A stretch of DNA of 64,000 nt from Protaetiibacter sp. SSC-01 (GTDB taxonomy: Bacteria; Actinomycetota; Actinomycetes; Actinomycetales; Microbacteriaceae). The translations under genes and the position numbers were made by a program. This document shows positions 54,736-63,328 of the stretch, one piece after another; within the stretch, counting starts at the first letter, position 1, and each line of letters begins with the position of its first letter. The notes under the pieces were generated by a model, which was not told the DNA's origin, made no database searches, and saw only the letters and a program-made list of their open reading frames with translations. The DNA is taken from positions 1,364,001 through 1,428,000 of the forward strand of contig NZ_CP059987.1 in the NCBI RefSeq assembly GCF_014483895.1, written 5' to 3'.

Positions 54736-54752
54736 TGCTCCCGGGGGAGTAG
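54736..54752. promoter_or_regulatory. Second copy of the regulator palindrome
   Basis: ATGCTCCCGGGGGAGTA shares arms and spacing with 52789-52806, and both are followed by CGGATCC at similar distance. It lies between the regulator gene and the SHOCT gene, 95 bases before the latter's start. Confidence 0.55.
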
Positions 54753-54846
54753 GCACACGACGCCCTCGGGCGGATCCGCGGATGCGCGCGTGCGACGAGC
54801 CTGAGATCGCCGGCTCATCCGGGTCGGCGACGAAAGGAGACCCGAC

Positions 54847-55215
54847 ATGTTCACGACCATCGCCCTCGCCGGCGCCGTCGCACATCCCGGATGGGGGTGG
54901 GGCCCGGGGTTCTGGATCGTGCCCGCCGTCTTCTGGCTGCTCTTCATCGGCCTCATCGTGACGTTCATCGTCACGCGTCGCCGCCGCTGGCGTCAGGCCG
55001 GGTGGAGCGGCCCGTGGGGACAGGGCCCGTGGGGACAGGGCCCGTGGGGACAGGGCCCGTGGGGTCCCGGCGGCCCGTGGGCAGCGGCGCAGGCCGCGAA
55101 GAGCGCCGAGGCGGTGCTCGCCGAGCGTTTCGCGCGCGGCGACATCGAGGAGGTCGAGTACCGCGCCCGCCTCGAGGTGCTGCGCAGCCAGCAGCCGCAG
55201 CCGCCGACCGACTGA
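54847..55215 (+). CDS. SHOCT-domain membrane protein with GPWGQ repeats
   Basis: A 122-residue protein. One transmembrane helix (about 22-43) is followed by a basic stretch, then three and a half copies of GPWGQ (encoded by a 15-bp tandem repeat at 55021-55065), then a C-terminal SHOCT helix pair ('AVLAERFARGDIEEVEYRARLEVLR' in pieces). SHOCT proteins often act in membrane stress or two-component circuits. The position behind a copy of the operator suggests it is a target of the neighbouring regulator. AAAGGAG precedes ATG. Confidence 0.85.
   Translation: MFTTIALAGAVAHPGWGWGPGFWIVPAVFWLLFIGLIVTFIVTRRRRWRQAGWSGPWGQGPWGQGPWGQGPWGPGGPWAAAQAAKSAEAVLAERFARGDIEEVEYRARLEVLRSQQPQPPTD
55021..55065 (+). 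repeat. 15-bp tandem repeat in the SHOCT gene
   Basis: Three units of cagggcccgtgggga (the last with one change at its end), preceded by a partial unit. In-frame, it encodes GPWGQ repeats. The copy number is likely to vary between strains by slippage. Confidence 0.85.
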
Positions 55216-55240
55216 GGCTCCACGCCGCCGTCCGCTCCCA

Positions 55241-55269
55241 CGGGGGCCGCGTCTCAGACGCGGCCCCCG
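55241..55269 (+). terminator. Strong hairpin after the SHOCT gene
   Basis: A perfect 13-bp stem (55241-55253 with 55257-55269) with a 3-base loop, followed by ttcc. It closes the two-component/SHOCT region. Confidence 0.75.
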
Positions 55270-55328
55270 TTCCACTACCATCGTGACGGCGCGACAAGCC
55301 TGCGGATCGCGCGCGACAGGAGGACGAC

Positions 55329-56243
55329 GTGGACGCCTGGCTCGACGCGAACGCGACGTCCCTCGTCGTGATCCTCGCGGTCGCAGCCGCCGTGCTGCTG
55401 CTCATCGTGCTCGTGCTGATCGTGCTGTGGCTGCGCGCGCGACGCGGCGCCAGGCTCGCCGCGCGTGAGCGCGCTGCCGCGGAGCGCGACCGTCTCGATC
55501 TCGAGCTCACGCTCGCCGAGCAGGGCGGGCGGCTCCGGATGGTGCGCGAGCTTCACGAGGTCGCCATCCGCGCCCTCACGGTCATCATCGCGCAGGCCGA
55601 GGGCGCTCGATCGGCGGCCGCTCAGGACCCCGCCGTCGCCGCCCGCACCGCCGGCACGATCGCCGACTCGGCGCGCGCCGTCGTCGCCGACCTGCGCCGG
55701 GTCACGGATGTCGCCCTCGACGCCGAGAACGAGGCCGGTCCCGCGCCGGAGCTCTCGAGCGTCCAGGAGCTCGTCGACGCCACCCGCGCCGAGGGCATCG
55801 AGGTCGAGCTCGTCGAGAACGGTGAGCCGCACGCGCTCCGCGAGGGCGCCGAGGTCGCGGTGCTCCGCATTCTGCAGGAGGCGCTCGCCAACGCCGTCGC
55901 CCACGGCGGCCGGGGAACCCACGTGCGGGTCACGCTCGGCTGGACCGACGACGGCCTGCAGCTGCTCGTCGAGGACGATGGGGCGCGCGCGGCGGCGATC
56001 CGTGACGGCCTCGACCCGTACGAGGAGGCCCAGAAGCAGGGCTACACGGTCGAGGACGACCTCGCCGCGCTCACCCAGACGCCCGCCGGTCGCGGCATCA
56101 CCGAGATGCGCGAGCGCGCCGAGCTCTTCGGCGGCGTCTTCGACGCGCATCGCGTCGCGGGCGTCGGCTTCACGGTGCAGGCGGTGTTCCCCGCGCTGCG
56201 CTTCCACAACGCGGTCGACGAGACGAGCCCGGGGCACCGGTGA
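55329..56243 (+). CDS. Histidine-kinase-like protein without paired regulator
   Basis: A 304-residue protein. One transmembrane helix (about 12-35) leads directly into a HisKA_3-like helix with His76 in 'MVRELHEVAIRALTV', then an ATPase domain ('VLRILQEALANAVAHGG', 'VEDDGARAA', 'GRGITEMRERAELFGG'). The usual second His-containing turn ('AHSL') is IRAL here. No receiver gene is adjacent, and it overlaps azlC instead by 4 bases. It could phosphorylate the nearby regulator or be a kinase-like modulator. GTG at 55329 has GGAGG 6-10 bases upstream. Confidence 0.75.
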   Translation: MDAWLDANATSLVVILAVAAAVLLLIVLVLIVLWLRARRGARLAARERAAAERDRLDLELTLAEQGGRLRMVRELHEVAIRALTVIIAQAEGARSAAAQDPAVAARTAGTIADSARAVVADLRRVTDVALDAENEAGPAPELSSVQELVDATRAEGIEVELVENGEPHALREGAEVAVLRILQEALANAVAHGGRGTHVRVTLGWTDDGLQLLVEDDGARAAAIRDGLDPYEEAQKQGYTVEDDLAALTQTPAGRGITEMRERAELFGGVFDAHRVAGVGFTVQAVFPALRFHNAVDETSPGHR

Positions 56244-56953
56244 CCGACGCAGCACCACCCGCGCGGAGCCGCTCCGACGCGACGGGCGCCGCCGTACGCG
56301 CCGCGCTGAGCGTCGGCATCGCCGTCTCCGCCTACGGCGTCTCGTTCGGCGCCCTCGCCGTCGCGTCGGGCCTCGACGTCTGGCAGGCGTGCGTGCTGAG
56401 CCTCTTCATGTTCTCGGGCGGGTCGCAGTTCGCCCTCGTCGGCGTCATCGCCTCGGGCGGCGCCGCGGCGGGACCGGCCGCGATTGCGAGCGCGACCCTG
56501 CTCGGCATCCGCAACGGCCTGTACTCGATGCGGATGTCGCCCGTCGTCGGCGGGCCCTGGTGGCGTCGCGTGCTCGCCGCGCAGTGGACGATCGACGAGT
56601 CGACCGCCGTCGCGAGCGCCCAGCCGACGTTGCGCGGTCAGCGCGTGGGCTTCTGGGTGACGGGCGCCGTCATCTACGTCGGCTGGAACCTCACGACGCT
56701 GCTCGGCGCCCTCCTCGGCGACCTCGTGGGCGACGTGCGCCAGTACGGGCTCGACGCCGCCGCAGCGGCCGCGTTCCTCGGGCTCCTGTGGCCACGGCTC
56801 ACCGCCCGCCAGCCGGTCGCCGTCGCCGTCGCCGCCGCCGTCATCGCCGCAGTGCTCGTCCCGGTGCTCCCGGCGGGGCTGCCCGTGCTCGTCGCCGCCG
56901 TCGTCGCGATCGTCGTGGGTGTCACGAACGTGCTCGGGAGGCGATCCGCGTGA
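56240..56953 (+). CDS. azlC: AzlC-family branched-chain amino acid exporter subunit
   Basis: A 237-residue membrane protein with about six helices. 'VSAYGVSFGALAVASGLDVWQACVLSLFMFSGGSQFALVG' (in pieces) is the AzlC signature, and 'GIRNGLYSMRMSP' follows. With AzlD it exports branched-chain amino acids or analogues. It overlaps both neighbours by 4 bases. Its linkage to a kinase-like gene is unusual. Confidence 0.88.
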   Translation: MTDAAPPARSRSDATGAAVRAALSVGIAVSAYGVSFGALAVASGLDVWQACVLSLFMFSGGSQFALVGVIASGGAAAGPAAIASATLLGIRNGLYSMRMSPVVGGPWWRRVLAAQWTIDESTAVASAQPTLRGQRVGFWVTGAVIYVGWNLTTLLGALLGDLVGDVRQYGLDAAAAAAFLGLLWPRLTARQPVAVAVAAAVIAAVLVPVLPAGLPVLVAAVVAIVVGVTNVLGRRSA

Positions 56954-57264
56954 CCGTGTGGCACGTCATCCTGCTCGCGTCGATCGCGGTGTTCGCGCTC
57001 AAGCTCGTGGGCTATCTCGTGCCGCCGAGCCTGCTCGAGCGGCCCACGCCCGCGCGCGTCGCCAACCTGCTGACGGTCGCGCTCCTCGCGGCGCTCACGG
57101 CGACGCAGACCCTCGAGTCCGCAGGCGGCATCGTGCTCGACGCACGCGTGCCGGCCGTCGTGCTCGCCGCCGCGCTCTACGCGCTGCGTGTGCCGTTCAT
57201 CGTCGTCGTCATCGCGGCCGCGGCACTCGCCGCCCTCGTCCGCCTGCTCGGCTGGATGCCCTGA
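56950..57264 (+). CDS. azlD: AzlD-family exporter subunit
   Basis: A 104-residue protein with four hydrophobic helices, in the usual order after azlC. 'ALKLVGYLVPPSLLERPTPARVANLLTVALLAAL' (in pieces) is typical. GTG at 56950 overlaps the azlC stop by 4 bases. A second GTG two codons on is possible. Confidence 0.85.
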   Translation: MTVWHVILLASIAVFALKLVGYLVPPSLLERPTPARVANLLTVALLAALTATQTLESAGGIVLDARVPAVVLAAALYALRVPFIVVVIAAAALAALVRLLGWMP

Positions 57265-57292
57265 CGACGCGAGGACGCGGCGAGCGGATGCG

Positions 57293-57802
57293 TCACGCGA
57301 TCGCGCCGGGACGCAGGAACTCGCGCTCGTGGTACAGCAGCGCGTCGTCGGGCTCGCCGAGCCCGCCATCCTCGATCTGCACGACGACGACGGCGTTGTC
57401 GTGCACGGGGTAGCGGCCGACGATCCGGCCGAGCATCCACGCCGGCACATCGCGCAGCAGGGGGAGGCTGAGCGGGCCGGGCTCCCAGTGGTCGCCGTCG
57501 AAGCGTCGATCGTGGTCGCCCGCGAGCTTCGCACCGACGGCCCGGTTGCGCGCGCCGAGGATGTGCACGATCACGTGGTCGGTCTGCTCGATCGCGGGCC
57601 ACGTGCTCGCGACGCGCGCCATGTTGAAGGTCGCGAGGGGCGGCACGGCGGCGAGCGACGCGAGCGAGGTCGCCGTGAAGCCCACGGGTCGGCCGTCGGG
57701 CGTTCGGGCCGTGATCGCCGAGACGCCCGCGGCGAGCCGGCGGAACGCGAGCTTGAAGGCGGAGAGGTCGTCGACGATCCGGGGCTCGCTGCTGTCTTCC
57801 AT
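57293..57802 (-). CDS. Flavin reductase-like (FMN-binding split barrel) protein
   Basis: A 169-residue protein. '[45 protein letters not shown]' (in pieces) is the flavin reductase domain's FMN-binding start, and later '[13 protein letters not shown]' completes it. It reduces FMN or FAD with NAD(P)H, usually for a monooxygenase elsewhere. ATG at 57802 is divergent from hisD across 60 bases. Longer frames run antisense through hisD and are rejected. Confidence 0.88.
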   Translation of the reverse strand: MEDSSEPRIVDDLSAFKLAFRRLAAGVSAITARTPDGRPVGFTATSLASLAAVPPLATFNMARVASTWPAIEQTDHVIVHILGARNRAVGAKLAGDHDRRFDGDHWEPGPLSLPLLRDVPAWMLGRIVGRYPVHDNAVVVVQIEDGGLGEPDDALLYHEREFLRPGAIA

Positions 57803-57862
57803 CGTCACTTTCAACTGCTCTCGGCGTCCGGGCATTCCGGCTGCACCTACCATTGTCTCGCG

Positions 57863-59179
57863 ATGATCCAGACCCTCGACCTCCGTGGCACCCGTCCGAC
57901 CCGCGCCGAGCTCGGCGCCCTCATCCCGCGTGCCCGGGTCGACGTCTCCGTCGCGACGGAGGCCGCGCAGACCCTCATCGAGGACGTCCGCGAGCGCGGT
58001 TCCGAGGCGCTCCTCGAGCAGTCGGAGCGCTTCGACCGCGTGCGGCCCGCGCGCCTCCGGGTCTCGGCCGACGAGATCGCCGCCGCCGTCGAGTCGCTCG
58101 ACCCGCGGGTGCGCGCGGCGATCGAGGAGTCCATCGGGCGCGTGCGCCTCGCATCCGCCGCCCAGGTGCCGGCGCCCGCGGTCACCGAGCTCGGTCCGGA
58201 TGCGCGCATCGAGCAGCGCTGGCAGCCCGTGCGCCGCGCGGGCTTCTATGTGCCCGGCGGCAAGGCCGTCTACCCGTCGAGCGTCATCATGAACGTCGTC
58301 CCGGCGCAGGTCGCGGGCGTCTCGTCCGTCGTGCTCGCCTCGCCGCCGCAGGCCGAGTTCGGCGGCTCGGTGCACCCGACGATCCTCGCCGCCGCGGGCC
58401 TTCTGGGGGTCGCCGACGTGTTCGCGATGGGCGGCGCCGGTGCGATCGGCGCGTTCGCGTACGGGGTGCCGGATGCGGGCCTCGAGGCCGTCGACGTCGT
58501 CACCGGTCCCGGCAACGTCTTCGTCGCGGCCGCGAAGCGCCTCGTGCGCGGTGTCGTCGGCATCGACGCCGAGGCCGGCCCGACCGAGATCCTCGTGATC
58601 GCCGACGGCTCGGCCGACCCGGCGCTCGTCGCGGCCGACCTCCTGAGCCAGGCCGAGCACGACGAGCTCGCCGCCGCGATCCTCGTGACGGATGCGCCCG
58701 CCCTCGCCGAGGCCGTCGCCGCCGAACTCGATCGTCAGCTCGCAGGCACGACGCACCGCGAACGCGCCGCGGCGGCGCTCGACGGCCCGCAGTCGGCCGT
58801 CGTGCTCGTCGACGACCTCGCGGCCGCCGCCGAGTTCAGCAACCTCTACGGCCCCGAGCATCTCGAGATCCAGACGTCCGACGACGACGCCGTGCTCGCC
58901 GACATCAGCGACGCCGGCGCGATCTTCCTCGGCGCGTTCTCGCCCGTGAGTGTCGGCGACTACCTCGCGGGTTCCAACCACGTGCTGCCGACCGGCGGGC
59001 AGGCGCGCTTCTCCTCGGGCCTCGGCGCCGCGACGTTCCTGCGACCGCAGCAGGTCGTCCGGTACGGGCGCGAGGGGCTCTCGGAGGTCGCCGAGCGGCT
59101 GCGCGCCTTCAGCGACGCCGAGCAGCTCCCCGCCCACGGCGACGCGGTCGACATCCGTTTCCGGGGTCAGCCCATCTGA
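57863..59179 (+). CDS. hisD: Histidinol dehydrogenase
   Basis: A 438-residue zinc enzyme for the last two steps of histidine synthesis (L-histidinol to L-histidine, two NAD+). Signature parts: '[27 protein letters not shown]' and '[10 protein letters not shown]' with the zinc ligands Gln and His, plus 'GPEHLEI' and 'SNHVLPT'. The length is normal. ATG at 57863 is 9 bases after TACCAT. It is not followed by other his genes but by nrdR, as in related actinobacteria. Confidence 0.95.
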   Translation: MIQTLDLRGTRPTRAELGALIPRARVDVSVATEAAQTLIEDVRERGSEALLEQSERFDRVRPARLRVSADEIAAAVESLDPRVRAAIEESIGRVRLASAAQVPAPAVTELGPDARIEQRWQPVRRAGFYVPGGKAVYPSSVIMNVVPAQVAGVSSVVLASPPQAEFGGSVHPTILAAAGLLGVADVFAMGGAGAIGAFAYGVPDAGLEAVDVVTGPGNVFVAAAKRLVRGVVGIDAEAGPTEILVIADGSADPALVAADLLSQAEHDELAAAILVTDAPALAEAVAAELDRQLAGTTHRERAAAALDGPQSAVVLVDDLAAAAEFSNLYGPEHLEIQTSDDDAVLADISDAGAIFLGAFSPVSVGDYLAGSNHVLPTGGQARFSSGLGAATFLRPQQVVRYGREGLSEVAERLRAFSDAEQLPAHGDAVDIRFRGQPI

Positions 59180-59226
59180 GCATCGCTTCCGAGCCGCGCA
59201 GCTGCGCGCGGGATACCCTGGACTCG

Positions 59227-59730
59227 ATGTTCTGCCCCTTCTGCCGTCACCCCGACAGCCGCGTCATCGACTCACGGACGAGCGACGACGGGCTGTCGAT
59301 CCGCCGACGCCGCCAGTGCCCCGAGTGCGGGCGGCGGTTCTCGACGACCGAGACCGCGAGCCTCAACGTCATCAAGCGCTCGGGCATCGTCGAGCCGTTC
59401 AGCCGCGAGAAGATCGTGTCGGGTGTGCGCAAGGCCTGCCAGGGCCGCCCGGTGAGCGACGCTGACCTCGCCCTCCTCGCGCAGCGCGTCGAGGAGACGA
59501 TCCGCGCCACGGGCGTCGCGCAGATCGACGCGAACGACATCGGCCTCGCGATCCTGCCGCCGCTGCGCGAGCTCGACGAGGTCGCGTACCTGCGCTTCGC
59601 GAGCGTCTACCAGGCGTTCGACTCGCTCGACGACTTCGAGTCGGCCATCACCCTGCTGCGCTTCGAGCACGAGCAGGCCGCCGCCCGCACGGCCGAGGCC
59701 GGCGACACCGCGCCGGCCGCCGCCGACTGA
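59227..59730 (+). CDS. nrdR: Transcriptional repressor NrdR
   Basis: A 167-residue regulator of ribonucleotide reductase genes. A zinc ribbon (Cys3, Cys6 and '[10 protein letters not shown]' for the second pair) binds DNA, and an ATP-cone (about 46-136, '[24 protein letters not shown]' in pieces) senses ATP/dATP. ATG at 59227 is 7 bases after TACCCT. The C-terminal tail is Ala-rich and dispensable-looking. Confidence 0.95.
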   Translation: MFCPFCRHPDSRVIDSRTSDDGLSIRRRRQCPECGRRFSTTETASLNVIKRSGIVEPFSREKIVSGVRKACQGRPVSDADLALLAQRVEETIRATGVAQIDANDIGLAILPPLRELDEVAYLRFASVYQAFDSLDDFESAITLLRFEHEQAAARTAEAGDTAPAAAD

Positions 59731-59750
59731 GCCGCTAGCCTGGGGGCGGC

Positions 59751-60776
59751 ATGTACCGTCTCCTCTTCCGGCTCGTCCTGTCGCGTTTCGACCCCGAGAC
59801 CGCCCACCACCTCGCGTTCGTCGTCATCCGCGTGCTCGGATGGCCCGTCCTGCGGTCGATCACGCGTGCGCTCACGAAGCCGGATGCGTCGCTCGCCGTG
59901 CGCGCGCTCGGGCTCGAGTTCCCGACGCCCTTCGGGCTCGCGGCGGGCTTCGACAAGGAGGCGCGCGGCATCGCTGGCCTCGGTGCACTCGGCTTCGGCC
60001 ACGTCGAGGTCGGCACGATCACTGCGCAGGCGCAACCCGGCAACCCGCGGCCGCGTCTGTTCCGGCTCATCCCCGACCGCGCGGTCGTCAACCGCATGGG
60101 GTTCAACAACGCCGGCGCCGTCGCGTGCGCGCCCCGCATCGAGCGCGCCCGCCGCGCCCGCATCCGTCCCGTCATCGGCGTCAACATCGGCAAGACGAAG
60201 GTCGTCCCGGTCGAGCACGCCGTGGCCGACTACCTCGAGAGCACGCGACTGCTCGCGCCGCACGCCGACTACCTCGTCGTCAACGTGAGCTCGCCCAACA
60301 CGCCCGGGCTGCGCGGTCTCCAGGAACTCGACCGGCTCGAGCCGCTGCTCACGAGCGTGCGCGACGCGGCCGGGGGAGTGCCCGTGCTCGTGAAGATCGC
60401 ACCCGATCTCACCGATGAGCAGGCCCTCCGCATCGCGGAGCTCGTCGTCCGCATCGGTCTCGCCGGCATCGTGGCGACCAACACGACCCTCTCGCGCGAG
60501 GGACTCACGACGGATGCCGCGGTCGTCGCCGCCGCGGGGGAGGGCGGCCTCTCGGGGGCACCCCTCGCGGCCCGCTCGCTCGAGGTGCTGCGACTGCTGC
60601 GCGCGGCCGTGGGACCCGAGCTGTGCCTCGTCTCGGTCGGCGGCGTCACGACGGCCGCCGACGTGCGCGAGCGGCTCGACGCGGGTGCGACGCTCGTGCA
60701 GGGGTACACGGCGTTCCTCTACGAGGGGCCGTTCTGGGCGCGCGCGATCAACCGCGGGCTGCGCCGCGCGGCCTGA
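59751..60776 (+). CDS. pyrD: Dihydroorotate dehydrogenase (quinone), class 2
   Basis: A 341-residue FMN enzyme of pyrimidine synthesis that passes electrons to quinone. The N-terminal amphipathic helices (about 1-40) for membrane association mark class 2. 'GLAAGFDKEARGI', 'VVNRMGFNNAGA', 'VNVSSPNTPGLRGLQ' with the catalytic Ser, and 'LVQGYTAFLYEGP' follow. TAGCCT lies 9 bases before ATG. It converges with the DUF3043 gene 18 bases away. Confidence 0.94.
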   Translation: MYRLLFRLVLSRFDPETAHHLAFVVIRVLGWPVLRSITRALTKPDASLAVRALGLEFPTPFGLAAGFDKEARGIAGLGALGFGHVEVGTITAQAQPGNPRPRLFRLIPDRAVVNRMGFNNAGAVACAPRIERARRARIRPVIGVNIGKTKVVPVEHAVADYLESTRLLAPHADYLVVNVSSPNTPGLRGLQELDRLEPLLTSVRDAAGGVPVLVKIAPDLTDEQALRIAELVVRIGLAGIVATNTTLSREGLTTDAAVVAAAGEGGLSGAPLAARSLEVLRLLRAAVGPELCLVSVGGVTTAADVRERLDAGATLVQGYTAFLYEGPFWARAINRGLRRAA

Positions 60777-60794
60777 CGCCCGTGGGACGCGCGA

Positions 60795-61370
60795 TCAGGC
60801 GGGGAACTCGCCGCGCTTGACCTGCGGCTTCGGCAGACGCAGCGGGCGCAGCTGGGCGGCGCGCATCGCCGCGTACCAGCCGACCTTCTCGACCTTGTCG
60901 GCGCCGAACTTCGCGGCGAGCTTCTTGCGCAGCGTGCGCGCGAGGAAGATGCAGTCGATCACGACGATGAGCAGGAAGCCCCACACGGCGGCGAGCGCGT
61001 AGATCGCCACGTACTCGTTGGGGATGAAGTAGGTGAGGATGACCAGCACCATGAGGGGCAGCAGGATCTCGCCCACGTTCCAGCGGGCGTCGACGTAGTC
61101 GCGCACGAACTTCTTCTGCGGTCCCTTGTCGCGCAGGGGCAGGAACCGCTCCTCGCCCCGCTCCATGCCGAGGCGCGCACGGTCGCGCTGCGCGTTGAGC
61201 TCGGCGCGCGAGGCCTGGCGGGCCGCCTTGCGGTCGTCCGGCACGAGCGGGCGCTTGCGCGCGGCCTCGCGCTCCTTGCGGGTCGGCGTGGGGCGTCCCT
61301 TGCCGAGCGCGCCGTCGACCTCCGAGCTCTCGGGAGTGGGCGTCGCGTCGTCGGGGGTCTTCTTGGGCAC
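60795..61370 (-). CDS. DUF3043 membrane protein
   Basis: A 191-residue protein found across actinobacteria. The charged N-terminus (KKTPDDATPTPES, then KGRPTPTRKEREAARKRPL) is the typical DUF3043 opening. Two transmembrane helices follow at about 98-135. The C-terminal basic region faces the cytoplasm. Its function is unknown. ATG at 61370 is divergent from the dipeptidase gene, with a 38-base shared promoter region. Confidence 0.88.
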   Translation of the reverse strand: MPKKTPDDATPTPESSEVDGALGKGRPTPTRKEREAARKRPLVPDDRKAARQASRAELNAQRDRARLGMERGEERFLPLRDKGPQKKFVRDYVDARWNVGEILLPLMVLVILTYFIPNEYVAIYALAAVWGFLLIVVIDCIFLARTLRKKLAAKFGADKVEKVGWYAAMRAAQLRPLRLPKPQVKRGEFPA

Positions 61371-61395
61371 GGGATTCCTCGCTGGTCGGGAGACT

Positions 61396-61401
61396 TAAGA
61401 T
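61396..61401 (+). promoter_or_regulatory. -10 element of the leaderless dipeptidase gene
   Basis: TAAGAT ends 7 bases before ATG at 61409. The short divergent gap leaves no room for a leader on this side. Confidence 0.5.
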
Positions 61402-61408
61402 TACCTGC

Positions 61409-62824
61409 ATGGCTGAGACCGACCCGTCGACCGTGTCCGCATCCACCCCCCGAGCCGAGGAGCTGCGCGAAGCGGTCGCGGCGGGGCTGCCCGCGGCGAT
61501 CGCCGACCTGTCGGGTCTCGTGCGCATCCCGTCGGTCTCGTGGGACGGCTTCGACTTCGCCCACGTGCGCGCGAGCGCCGAACGCGTCGCCGAGCTCGCG
61601 CGTGAGCTGGGCGTCTTCGAGGCTGTCGACGTCGTGCAGCTGCCGGTCTCCGAGCCCGGCTCCGACGCCCTCGGGCAGCCGGCCGTCGTCGCGACGCGCA
61701 AGGCCCGGAACGGCAAGCCCACGATCCTGCTCTACGCCCACCACGACGTGCAGCCCCCGGGCGACGAGGCGAACTGGGACTCGAAGCCCTTCGAACCCAC
61801 CCTGCGCGGAGACCGCCTCTACGGTCGCGGCGCCGCCGACGACAAGGCCGGCGTCGTCGCCCACATCGCCGCCATCCGCGCCTACCAGCAGGTGCTCGGC
61901 GACCCCGAGATCGGGCTCGTGCTCTACGCCGAGGGGGAGGAGGAGTTCGGCTCCCGCTCGATCTCGACCTTCCTCGAGCACTACAAGGACACCTTCGACG
62001 CCGACGTCATCGTCGTCGCGGACTCGGGCAACTGGTCGAAGGAGATCCCCGCCATCACCGTCGGGCTCCGGGGTGCGTGCGCCTTCAACCTCCGCATCAC
62101 GACGCTCGAGCACGCCTCGCACTCCGGCATGTTCGGGGGAGCGGTGCCGGATGCCATGCTCGCGGCCGTGCGCCTGCTCTCGACGCTCTGGAACGAGGAC
62201 GGCTCCGTGGCCGTCGCGGGTCTCACCTCGCGCGACGCCGAGACGCCCGAGTACGACGAGGCGCAGCTGCGCGAGGAGACGGGTCTCCTGCCCGGCGCGA
62301 CCCCCATCGGCCACGGTGAGATCATCTCCCGGATCTGGAACCAGCCGTCGATCACCCTCACGGGCATCGACGCGCCGAGCGTCAAGGACGCCTCCAACAC
62401 GCTCGTCCCGACCGTGCGCGTGCGCATCAGCGCCCGCGTGGCCCCGGGCCAGCGCGCCGAGGAGGCCTACGAGGCGATCATGGCCCACCTGCGCGCCAAC
62501 ACGCCGTTCGGGGCGGAGCTCGAGGTCGACGGCCTCGACCTCGGCCAGCCGTTCCTCGTCGACACGAGCGGATGGGCGGTCGCGGATGCCAAGGCCGTCC
62601 TCGAGGAGGCCTTCGGCAACGAGACGGTCGAGATGGGCGTCGGCGGGTCTATCCCGTTCATCGCCGAGCTCGCGGAGCGGTTCCCGAACGCGCAGATCCT
62701 CGTGACGGGGGTCGAAGACCCCGACTCGCGCGCGCACAGCCCGAACGAGTCGGTGCACCTCCCGAGCTTCGAGAAGGCCATCCTCGGCGAGGCCCTGCTC
62801 CTCGCGCGCCTCGCGTCGCGGTGA
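61409..62824 (+). CDS. M20-family dipeptidase
   Basis: A 471-residue di-zinc peptidase of the ArgE/DapE/CNDP group. 'LLYAHHDVQPPGDEANWDSKPFEP' holds the first zinc ligands (His and Asp), 'LYGRGAADDKAGVVAHI' the bridging Asp, 'YAEGEEEFGS' the catalytic Glu pair, and 'HSPNESVHLPSFEKAI' the last His. It probably hydrolyses dipeptides in the cytoplasm. Its neighbourhood between DUF3043 and erpA is conserved in Microbacteriaceae. Confidence 0.92.
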   Translation: MAETDPSTVSASTPRAEELREAVAAGLPAAIADLSGLVRIPSVSWDGFDFAHVRASAERVAELARELGVFEAVDVVQLPVSEPGSDALGQPAVVATRKARNGKPTILLYAHHDVQPPGDEANWDSKPFEPTLRGDRLYGRGAADDKAGVVAHIAAIRAYQQVLGDPEIGLVLYAEGEEEFGSRSISTFLEHYKDTFDADVIVVADSGNWSKEIPAITVGLRGACAFNLRITTLEHASHSGMFGGAVPDAMLAAVRLLSTLWNEDGSVAVAGLTSRDAETPEYDEAQLREETGLLPGATPIGHGEIISRIWNQPSITLTGIDAPSVKDASNTLVPTVRVRISARVAPGQRAEEAYEAIMAHLRANTPFGAELEVDGLDLGQPFLVDTSGWAVADAKAVLEEAFGNETVEMGVGGSIPFIAELAERFPNAQILVTGVEDPDSRAHSPNESVHLPSFEKAILGEALLLARLASR

Positions 62825-62861
62825 CCAGCGGGTTCCCGGAGTCAGCGGATACAATCGCGAC

Positions 62862-63209
62862 ATGACCGACACGCTCGAGACGACCCACGGGGTCTCCCTC
62901 TCCGACACCGCCGCGCAGAAGGTGCGGTCGCTCCTCGAGCAGGAGGGCCGTGACGACCTGCGCCTTCGCGTCGCCGTGCAGCCGGGCGGCTGCTCTGGCC
63001 TCATCTACCAGCTCTACTTCGACGAGCGCCTCCTCGACGGAGACGCCACGCGCGACTTCGACGGCGTCGAGGTCGTGGTCGACCAGATGAGCGTCCCGTA
63101 CCTCGACGGCGCCTCGATCGACTTCGAGGACACGATCTACAAGCAGGGCTTCACGATCGACAACCCGAACGCGCAGGGCAGCTGCGCGTGCGGAGACTCC
63201 TTCCACTGA
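62862..63209 (+). CDS. erpA: Iron-sulfur cluster insertion protein (ErpA/HesB family)
   Basis: A 115-residue A-type carrier that hands Fe-S clusters to target enzymes. The three ligands Cys44, Cys108 and Cys110 (GGCSG and SCACG) are all present. The length is normal. ATG at 62862 is 6 bases after TACAAT, one of the clearest leaderless starts here. A 12-bp hairpin with a GNRA loop follows. It precedes ctaC, whose complex needs metal cofactors. Confidence 0.94.
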   Translation: MTDTLETTHGVSLSDTAAQKVRSLLEQEGRDDLRLRVAVQPGGCSGLIYQLYFDERLLDGDATRDFDGVEVVVDQMSVPYLDGASIDFEDTIYKQGFTIDNPNAQGSCACGDSFH

Positions 63210-63245
63210 GATTTCCACATCGCCCCCGTACGGGGCACCGGACAC

Positions 63246-63273
63246 GAGCCGTCCTCCGCAAGGAGGGCGGCTC
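63246..63273 (+). terminator. Terminator of erpA
   Basis: A 12-bp stem (63246-63257 with 63262-63273, one G-T pair) capped by the tetraloop gcaa, 36 bases after the erpA stop, followed by gttcgg. Confidence 0.75.
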
Positions 63274-63328
63274 GTTCGGCTATAGACTGAGTATCGAATC
63301 ACCACGTCGAAAGTCCGAGAGGTTCCAG

